The notes beneath the pieces were generated by a model that was not told the DNA's origin, did not search any database, and saw only the letters and a program-made list of their open reading frames with translations. DNA of 64,000 nt from Kondoa malvinella (Eukaryota > Basidiomycota > Agaricostilbomycetes > Agaricostilbales > Kondoaceae), in NCBI GenBank assembly GCA_039545315.1, contig BCIM01000001.1:1275255-1339254 (forward strand), in the 5' to 3' direction. How positions within the stretch are numbered: the first letter of the stretch is position 1; each line of letters opens with the position of its first letter. The position numbers were made by a program, and so were the translations under genes. This document shows positions 56,318 through 64,000 of this stretch, one piece after another.

Positions 56318-56782
56318 TCACGACCGCGCCAAATCCAGCAACCTCCTCAAACCATCACTTTCCACACTGGCTGACCGCGCTTCCCGAAACATCACAGCTC
56401 TCGCAAAGCTTTCCTCCAAATCGTCCTCGCTCTGTTCTGAATCCACCCTCTCTACTTTCGGCAGGCCGTCTTTCTCGCGGAAGTCGACAAAGGAACCCAA
56501 ATGCTGCGAAGAAGGGAAGAGCGCTGCTAGTCGTCTTTCTCTAAGGGTTGCTTCCGAAGGTTGCGCGATGTTGGAACAAGAGCGGTTGTGCGTTAATTTG
56601 CATTTGAGGCATTGAAAGAGGCTCGAGATGGATGATGTGGATTTGATGGATGAGCTTGGGGATGGGTCAGAGCCGTAGCCTGAGCTGCATAGAGGTCAGT
56701 AAGGGAAGGAATGCGAGGAGGAGATGACATACTCTGATAGACTGGAAGAGCGAGAAAGGGTCTTGGTGAATTTGTAAACCAT
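56318..56782 (-). CDS. Small serine-rich hypothetical protein
   Basis: About 140 aa in two exons joined by a ~47-bp intron (donor gtatgt after LSRSSSLS, acceptor ctatgcag). It begins MVYKFTKTLSRSSSLSDSGY and continues with a Ser-rich stretch. A CxxC pair follows (FQCLKCKLTHNRSCSN, CX2C then Cys), then LRERRLAALFPSSQHLGSFV, an acidic segment (SEQSEDDLEESF) and RRLLDLARS. No known family. It has a good TATA-like sequence upstream. Divergent from the GBD/FH3 gene. The presence of a spliced, TATA-associated frame argues that it is real. Confidence 0.55.
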
Positions 56783-56840
56783 GTTTTGATCAGTGTTGAT
56801 GGATGTGTTGATGGATGTGAAGAGCAAGAGAGAAGAAGAG

Positions 56841-56850
56841 GTTTATATAG
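56841..56850 (-). promoter_or_regulatory. TATA-like box of the small serine-rich gene
   Basis: The plus-strand gtttatatag reads ctatataaac on the minus strand, a consensus TATA element 59-68 bp upstream of the ATG at 56782. Most other genes in this window show no comparable element, so this gene may be regulated rather than constitutive. Confidence 0.45.
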
Positions 56851-57216
56851 CAAACACACTCCGAAGCGTTACTCAGCCTTTTCGGGCTTCTTGACCCGCT
56901 CGGAATCACTAAGCTGTGTCTTAATCAGCGCTCGGAGGGTCATTTCGGCACTGCCTGTAAGCACTGCTGATACATTGCATTGGCTATCAGATGCATTTGG
57001 TAGGCACGGACACCCATTAGAGGGCTGTCCGGACACTGCTTGAGCAGGAGAAAGCCAGGCATTTCGCAAAGATTGAACGCTGTGTTTTCTAAACCCTACT
57101 TAACAAGCGAGATGTTGAACCACGTGCAGCTCTTTCCATAATTCCCTTCTCTTCCCTTCTTATCAAGCGATCGTGTTGTTTTTCCTTGCTGGGACCTTAA
57201 GACAGACGACGGACAC
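56851..57216. other. Remaining divergent region upstream of the GBD/FH3 gene
   Basis: 366 bp between the TATA-like box and the GBD/FH3 start. No gene or RNA recognised. Confidence 0.4.
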
Positions 57217-59690
57217 ATGCAGCGTCTCAAATCTTTTGGTAGCACCAGCTCCGGCAGCAGCGACAAGTCAACAAACAATCCTCCCGCGTCACCTACAAAG
57301 CTTCGAGGCATGTTCACTGGCGTGGCTCAGCCTGTGTCCAATCAAGAGAGAGACGCACGATGGGCTGCCGAAATCAAATTCACTGGTGTCAAGCAAGCTG
57401 CTGCAGCGATAGACACAAACACGCAACTCAAAGAAAACAAGGTCCCTGCTGGTGCTTTCCAGCGTTCTGTCAAAGCTGGCACGCCGCCTATATCAGGAGA
57501 AGCTTTCGCACCTACTCGCACGGCGGTCTTGGCCATCCCAGGTTCTTCTCCTTCAACACCACCTCCAGGCGGACAGCGAGAACCATTCAATCATGGCTAT
57601 TTAAACCCTATTACACCTCGTACAAAGACTATCAATGATGCAAAGTATGACTTTCTGAATCCTGGTATGCGCAAACCAGATTTGCCATCTGCCCTAGTCG
57701 CTGGCCCACGCAAAGAGGTGCTCGATTCGCCTAAACAGCCAGAAGAACGGTCGACACCGAGGCAGGATCCTTCCTTTGCTGCAGAACGACCCATGCCATC
57801 ATCACAGCCAATGAAAAGACCAGCTTCGACCAGCGGATCAGCTCAAAGTTCCGCTTCCTCGCACTATGAACGCCAAGCCCGCACTCCAGAGGCGTCTACT
57901 CTCGCTCGCGAACCGCAAACACCTCAAGCTCAGATAGCTCATCGTCGATTCCCTAGCTTCGGCAAGAATTTGCTGTCGAAATCTGTTGGCCCGACTTCTG
58001 GTCAGGGTGTTGTTGCTGATAGGGAGAAGCGTATCACGCAAGACTTTGAGCAGATGATGGTCAGTCTCAAACAGCCTGGTGAGGCGCTAGCTTATGCGAT
58101 GTGTAGAAAAGTATCGACTGCCCAGCTTCAGTCCGAACCAAGATGCTCAACCTAGACCTGAATACGAAAGAAGGCATGCTCGCTCAACGAACCAAAGCTA
58201 CACCTACTGATTCGAAATCGAAATCACTCCTGCGTCGACCTAGATCATTCGCTTCCCTTCGCTCTTTCTCCGCTCAACAGGAAGTCGATACGCCCGTTTC
58301 GAGCAAAGCTGTCCCTGATGGATTTGTTCTCATTACACCAGTACCTGACAAACGACCTGCATCACCTGCTCTGCCCACTAGAAGTCGAGCAAACTCGGTA
58401 GCTGCTGCATCTCCTTCCCGTTTAGCGAATGTACTACACTCCTCAAACCGGAAGACCCTGATCCCTTCTACTTTGGTCAAACTGCGGATGATGCTGAGAA
58501 ATGAAAGCGTTGATTGGATACAAGAGTGGTCCGATTGCGACGGATATGCTGGATTGCTGGCTAGGTTGAGCGAACAGCTGGATCTCGAATGGAGAGAGGA
58601 GCAGAGGGATGATACACTTCTGCATGAGCTCTTGAGGTGCTTCCGAGCCTTATTATACAGCGAGGTCAGTCCATCCGTATTGCTGTACTGTTGAGCTGAA
58701 GAAGTTTAGGTCGGCCGATCCTGCCTAGCATCATCGGCGCCCAATCTATTCAGATCTTTGGTTCAATTGCTCTACAGCGATCGGAAACCAGGCGAAGTCA
58801 GCACTCGACAAGTGATGTGCGAAATCCTATGCGGGCTCTTCGACCTTACTCTACCAAAGATCAACACGCAGTTGGACTGGTCTGCACCTCTTGGCTCTCT
58901 ACCTACCACTTCCACAGATCTAACACAACCAGCCGTCATCCGAACAAGCAAAGATCGACTGTTCTCCTCTCATCCAGCACACGAACTCGCTCAACAACTA
59001 CTAATGGGTCCAGAAGACGAAGCAGAAGCTTCGCGAGTCGACTTTATCCGCCAAGCTCACCGATTAAGGAGGTTCAAGAAGTTCGTGCTGGAACTCACTG
59101 GATTGCTCAGCGACTACTTTTGGATTTTTGCGCATTCGAATAACACCTTCTTGGTCTTCGTGGATTTGGATGAGAACAAGTTCGCTGCTCCTCAAGTGCC
59201 GGGTGGCATGACTGCTGGTGTGGAATTTGAAGCGATGCATTATGCTGTGAGTCTGTTTAGCAAGGGGTGTCCCAGAACTGAGAATGTGTCAGGTCGCGCT
59301 ATTGAGGTTACTCAATACTCTACTGGCTTCTGCTCCGTCTCCGCAAGACGCTTGTGCAATGTTGCAAGATCTGACTGATAGTGGGATTGACAAGTGCATT
59401 TTTGTGAGCGGATCTTACGTCTACAGGGGTAGTCGCTAATGCGGGAGCAGACACTTCGGAAGAGCAACCCATCATACTACCGCATGGTTCATTTCGAGCT
59501 GGCTCGCTACGTCCACATTGCTCGACAAGCTGGATTCCCTCTCATTGAGAAGTATGCTCGAACAATGACGACCAACGGTTTTGTCTCTGCTCCAGCTGCT
59601 ACACCCAACAAGCACAAAAGAAGCAAGACAGAAGGGAATGCGACTGGTTCGCCCTTCCAATTACCGAAGATGGAGTTTGAGAAGAAGTGA
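57217..59690 (+). CDS. Formin-like GBD/FH3 protein lacking FH1 and FH2
   Basis: 762 aa in five exons: 57217-58078, 58126-58664, 58710-59246, 59293-59403 and 59451-59690. The N-terminal ~270 residues are a basic, Ser/Pro-rich disordered region. DFEQMMVSLKQPASVRTKML then matches the start of a Rho-GTPase-binding/FH3 region of diaphanous formins, followed by armadillo-like helices (LIPSTLVKLRMMLRNESVDW, LLARLSEQLDLEWREEQRDD, LHELLRCFRALLYSE, FIRQAHRLRRFKKFVLELTG). No proline-rich FH1 or actin-nucleating FH2 follows; the protein ends SPFQLPKMEFEKK and the next gene starts 297 bp on. It probably acts as a Rho-type effector or scaffold (inference). Confidence 0.72.
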
Positions 59691-59987
59691 TTTCGATTTT
59701 TGGATTTCTGGTTGGACAGCAGTGCTTGTAAGATCTATTTCATTGTACTTCATAGGACGTTTAGAGACGATATCATATTCATACCTCGCCTTGATTCTTC
59801 TTTGCTCGCGTCACCTCGAGTCTCGTTTTCTGACGACTTCTTTCTCGCCTCCTATTTAACAACGCCGACCCTTACAGATCATGCAACAGCAACGGTGACC
59901 TCGCTATTTGCATCCGCTATACCCTGCGCTGAGTGTATTACCCTGCTTCGGCTGGAACATACCTAGCATCTTGATAAACATCTCGAA

Positions 59988-62900
59988 ATGTCAACAAAGT
60001 CATATCTGCTATATTGGCTGCTCTGCTCGTCGGCCGTCTATGCACAATGGCAGCCTTATACTCCTATAGGAAGGTGAGAGCTGGAACACGCGATTGGAAC
60101 AAAGTAGATATTGAAATCATGCACGATAGATGGGGTCAAGCATCTGCTCAAATTGAAGACCTTTGGCTTCTCAGCGGCGGCAAGACGAACCAAGGCGGAG
60201 GAGGAACATATGACAGTGCTCCGGAAACTTCAGATCTGCTCGCTTTGGATCTCTCCAGCACGTTTCAAGCTTCGAACCCACCGTGGCAGATTTTGTCATC
60301 GGCTCCTGGACCTGCTGTCGCCTTTCACACGCTTACTACACTCAGCGAAGATCAGTTATTGCTTTTTGGCGGATCGGCGACTTCACTGGCAGTTCCCTCA
60401 GGCAATGATTCCAGCTACCTCGTCGACTTCCCGACGAGTGCTTTAACGTCTGGCGCATCTATCTCATATGTACAATACGCATCTCCTCAACCTATGCGTC
60501 GAACTTATTCTGCTACTGTCGCCATCAGCACCCAGTCCACCGTGACGAGCTATATCATCGGCGGACTGAAAAATGACGGATCAGGAACAGCCTTTAACGA
60601 GATCTACAGCCTATCAATTCCTACTGAGTCGCCTGCTTCCTCCGGAACTTTCACAGCTTTGACTCCCGGTCCCCTCGTCTATGGTCACACAGCTACAGTC
60701 CTTCAAAGCGAAGATGGTGAACCGATGATTGTCGTCATCGGCGGTGTGACGCCTGACCAATATGGATCAGCATCTTCTATGGCTGCAATGGACGAGATCT
60801 GGACCTATTCTCCGTCGACTGATCAATGGACTTCACTTACCGCTTCAGGGGATATTCCATCTACGAGAAGAGGTCACATCGCTATAGCACTCGGCAGCAA
60901 TCATGTTCTCATCCACGGTGGAGCGAATGAAGCAGCTTCACAGGTCTATCAAGATCTATATAGCTTGCAGATTGACCAAGATGGTGCGCTATGGTCTTTG
61001 GTTGAAGAAGAGACGCCTGTAGGAGCGAGATTCGGTCATTCAGTCACGACTATTGGCGACAACGCGCTTATTGCATTTGGCTATGGCTCGAATCAAGCAG
61101 CCGACACGTCTCTCGCGATATACAATCTCTTGACACATGAATGGGCCGACACCTTCTCGCCTGTCGCTATTCCAGCTGCGCCAAGTCAAACTCAATCACC
61201 TATTATAACAAGTATCATTGACCAGGCCGGATCGACTGTGGCAGCTGTGGTCACGACCCAAACTCAAGTGTCGGACGGCATCACCAGCATTATCACAACA
61301 GTTCTACCAGCTTCTGCCGCTATCCCAACTGCAGCAGCTCAACCTACAACTCAGCCTCAATTTTCCGTGCCTGGACAAGCTCCGGTCACAGGCAGCGTCA
61401 TTTCCTCTACGCCAACAGCGTCTTCCGATAACAAAGCAGCTCCACCTCAGAAAATAGTCATCATCGGCTCGGTCGCTGGTGTACTGGGTGCGCTCATTGC
61501 CGGCGGAGCAGTATGGTATCTTCGACGTCGCAATTCCTCCAAGGCATTATACGCTGCTGCGCTCCGGTCGCAAGATGGAGACGATGACGGGTTGATGGGC
61601 GAGAAGGGCGATAAGAGCTGGTCTGGCCAAGTCTTGGCTGCGCGGCAAGTTGGACAATCGAAGCAACCGAAGAAATGGGCTACCTTTTTCAATGGTGCTC
61701 CTGCGCATAGAGGTGCTAGATTCGATATGCTGGCGGATGAGGAGAGCGATGTTTGGGCTGAGAGGGATAGCTTGGATGGTGATACTTTGGCTAGAAGGTC
61801 TTCGGCTTCCACTTGGCGTTCGAGAGGCAGTAGGAACGTCAGCACAGGTTGGCAGGATGCTCCGTTGGCGGATGAGGAGGATGAAGAGAGGCGCGGATTG
61901 GCAAGCGAGGAGGCTCAGCGAGCGTTAGAGGAGAGTCGGAGAGCTGGTATGGGTATTTGGGACGACAGTCGCTACCCACCTGAGCGAAGCAAAACTCGAT
62001 CGAGCTATATGAACACTTCGCTTGGCTCTTGGCTTGCTACAGATGAGGAACAACCAGCTTCTGAAGATCATCGAATGCGCACTTTGTCAACTACGGCAGA
62101 AGCGGATCCCTTTGAAGAACCGGAAGCAGTCTTTGATCTTGGCGACGAGACAGTCGGAGATACAACGATCGAAGATACTACAAGCTTGGCCGATATAAGT
62201 CGACTGACCGAAGAAAGCTATATCACGAATCAGTCGACAGAGCAGAGTGTCGTCTCTTCCCTTCCTACTTCCGCATCCTCACATTCAGGCTTCAGCATCA
62301 AAAATCCTCTTCCACCTCCAGCATCCTTCTTCAGCCCATCGCAATCACTTTACGGTTCGACATTCTCTTCGGCAGTTCCAGCAACACCCGATACCTATAG
62401 TCCGCTGGTTCGGGGCGGTACTTGGTTCTCCCGTTTTACGACTGGAACAGCACCACACCGAGCGCTTTCACCAATCCGAGACCCAACACCTGTACCTTCG
62501 CCGCCTGTGAAAGTAGAGACGCCGACTTCGGAAGATCCGTTTATTGACCAGGTAGATGAAGCAGGCCGAACAGACAAGAGGACTGCAGCGACGCGGACTG
62601 GCTCGCAAGCTTCCAAGTATTCGAATTTGTCAGTCTCGACAGCCAACTCGTCGCAGCTGGAAGCAAAGTTTGCGAATATGCAGTGAGTCAGACTTCTCCC
62701 TGGCGGTGACATGTCTGACGAGTGTCGTACAGAGTCGTGCAGAGAATGCGAGATGTCAGTGGTAGCTCAAGAGCGGCCGATTCGCCTGTCATCTCTTCGC
62801 CGGAAGACGGAACAGCCATATGGAACTCTTTACCTCAAGACAGCTTGACCAAGAAGTCTTCAACCAGAGCGCGGCCTTCAGGTGTACGGCGGCTGTACGT

Positions 62901-63052
62901 TGTCTCTGTTGATCATGCCTGTATACTGATACTTCGTTTGCAGGGTCGAGCAATTCGAGAAAGGCACTCCAAAGCAATCTCCGCCAAAACGCAAAGTTGT
63001 TCATGCGCTCCAGCCAAAACCGACACTCTATGTCGCTAATCCAGAAAGCTAA
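59988..63052 (+). CDS. Kelch-repeat single-span membrane protein
   Basis: 969 aa in four exons: 59988-60073, 60130-62682, 62733-62894 and 62944-63052. The N-terminus MSTKSYLLYWLLCSSAVYAQ is a signal peptide. Residues ~30-390 form a kelch-type beta-propeller, with blades such as EDLWLLSGGKTNQGGG, YGHTATVLQSEDGEPMIVVI, RRGHIAIALGSNHVLIHGGA and GARFGHSVTTIGDNALIAFG. A Thr/Ser/Pro/Gln stalk precedes a TM helix (IVIIGSVAGVLGALIAGGAV) with a WYLRRR stop-transfer. The ~440-residue cytosolic tail is rich in S, E and D. The layout (extracellular propeller, stalk, one TM, long tail) suggests a cell-surface sensor or polarity marker; no ligand can be named. Confidence 0.85.
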
Positions 63053-63201
63053 CTTATGCTTCATTTACTTGTAAACACATGGACACTTGTAACATTATCT
63101 CAAAGGTGTATCATAGGGGAAGTAGCAGTTCATTGTTTGCATTGTTTCGAATTTGCTCTAGGAGAGCTTGAAATACTATTCATACATGATTAAAATTTCA
63201 C

Positions 63202-64000
63202 TCAAGCTTGACTCGTCTCCCTCAGGCGATACTGCGCATCTAGACGCTGGACTTCTTCTTTCGCTAGTAACGTTGTCAGCTTTGCATCGGGTGAGTCGAC
63301 AAGGAGACGTACCAGCAGTAGTACCGCTCCTTTGTCGAGCATGCTTCCGGTTCTCATCGCCTTCCATAGCCTGCTGAATTCGACTGTCGATCGAATCCAT
63401 CGTATTGCCCACAGGACGCTGTATTTCAGCTTTCTGCTGTTGCGTTGCAGACTGAATTTGTGCTGGTGTTGTGTCTGTCGGATTAGGTACAGCTGGAGGT
63501 AAAGATGAAGGAGAGACGGGCGGATTGCTCTTCCTTGAGGCTGACAGTAAGACTCTGATGGCGCTGATCCATTTGATCTCTTGTTCTTCATCCTGTCAGC
63601 GAATCCTTGGACATCAGTCTTAAGTAGACCCGAATCAAAAGTTCACTGACTGTAGCACACAGCGTGAACGTCCTTTTGGCAGTAATAATCTTGAAGCAAT
63701 GCTCCAGTTGCCTATTCCCACCAAAGCCGCTCAAGCCAAGTCCATCAGGGTTCGGAGAAGTAGACGGTTCAGGTGAATTAATGTTGGCTAAACTGGTTGA
63801 TCTCCCCATTCTTGGACTTGCCCCTGGAACTGGCGCTTCGACTTCTAGTACATCCAAGATGCGACCTAGTGGAATTTGTCGATGTACTTTCTGGTCCTGT
63901 CCGCATATTTGTTCTAAACTCACCGAAATGAGTGAAGAGCAAGTAGACGCACCATGTGACTCTTGGAATAGCTCAACCTCTGACTGCTCAAAGTAAACCA
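63202..64000 (-). CDS. PH-domain protein, 3' part (5' end beyond window)
   Basis: The minus-strand gene enters from the right edge. The visible part begins with the second half of a PH domain: VYFEQSE, then (after a ~70-bp intron) DQKVHRQIPLGRILDVLEVE, an insert with Ser/Pro/Gly, HCFKIITAKRTFTLCA and, after another intron, DEEQEIKWISAIRVLLSAS, whose IKW is the conserved C-terminal helix Trp. A linker follows (SRKSNPPVSPSSLPPAVPNP), then NTMDSIDSRIQQAMEGDENR and, after a 49-bp intron with donor gtacgt, KEEVQRLDAQYRLRETSQA. PH domains of this kind bind phosphoinositides or proteins. The exon joins were chosen by frame; the N-terminus is unseen. Confidence 0.75.

Noticed and set aside
61447..61845. 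132-codon minus-strand ORF within the kelch gene
   Set aside because: Antisense to a well-supported exon with no domain of its own.

Overview
This window is nuclear DNA of a fungus, most likely a basidiomycete. Genes are dense (33 in 64 kb, both strands, about 1.9 kb per gene) and nearly all carry several introns of about 45-60 bp with GT..AG ends and CTNAY-like branch sites. Gene content fits this: adenylate cyclase of the RA/LRR/PP2C/cyclase type, a secreted cysteine-rich CPL1-type protein, a DUF6534-like seven-span membrane protein and MYND-finger proteins. The compactness resembles small-genome Pucciniomycotina or Ustilaginomycotina, but I cannot name the species. I see no transposon, tRNA, rRNA or CRISPR array. 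Exon structures come from reading splice sites and frames by eye.

Region 1 (1-7.6 kb) is the most unusual. After the 3' part of an AP180-type endocytic adaptor come two head-to-head arms of a 1.46 kb inverted duplication (1890-3345 and 6137-7592). Each arm holds a complete four-exon gene for the same secreted CPL1-domain protein plus its upstream region. The 2.8 kb between the arms holds an HNH-nuclease-like gene and a 1-Cys peroxiredoxin gene. Both of these start 35-40 bp outside an arm, so almost all of their upstream DNA is the same duplicated promoter. The arm cores (genes and near promoters) read as identical, while the arm ends differ by a few percent, as expected from gene conversion.

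Region 2 (7.8-19 kb): a myosin essential light chain (Cdc4 type) divergent from ORC6 with 21 bp between start codons, phosphopentomutase/PGM2, a secreted aspartic protease, a PAS-domain protein and a NIPA-type Mg2+ transporter. Region 3 (20-27 kb): adenylate cyclase, the core of cAMP-PKA signalling, behind a 1.1 kb gene-free region.

Region 4 (27-48 kb) is housekeeping-rich: TIM17, a small nuclear-type basic protein, the U-box cyclophilin PPIL2/CYP60, mitochondrial ribosomal protein S8, RRP12, then a secreted LysM plus expansin-like protein, an MDR oxidoreductase, a small hydrophilic protein, a seven-span membrane protein, a PTC7-type mitochondrial PP2C, INO80 subunit IES2, TIM10 and proteasome alpha subunit PRE10. 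Mitochondrial biogenesis is well represented (TIM17, TIM10, MRPS8, PTC7).

Region 5 (48-64 kb): a class I/II aminotransferase, a secreted amidase, two neighbouring MYND-finger genes, a small serine-rich protein, a formin-like GBD/FH3 protein without FH1/FH2, a kelch-repeat single-span membrane protein and, running off the right edge, a PH-domain protein.
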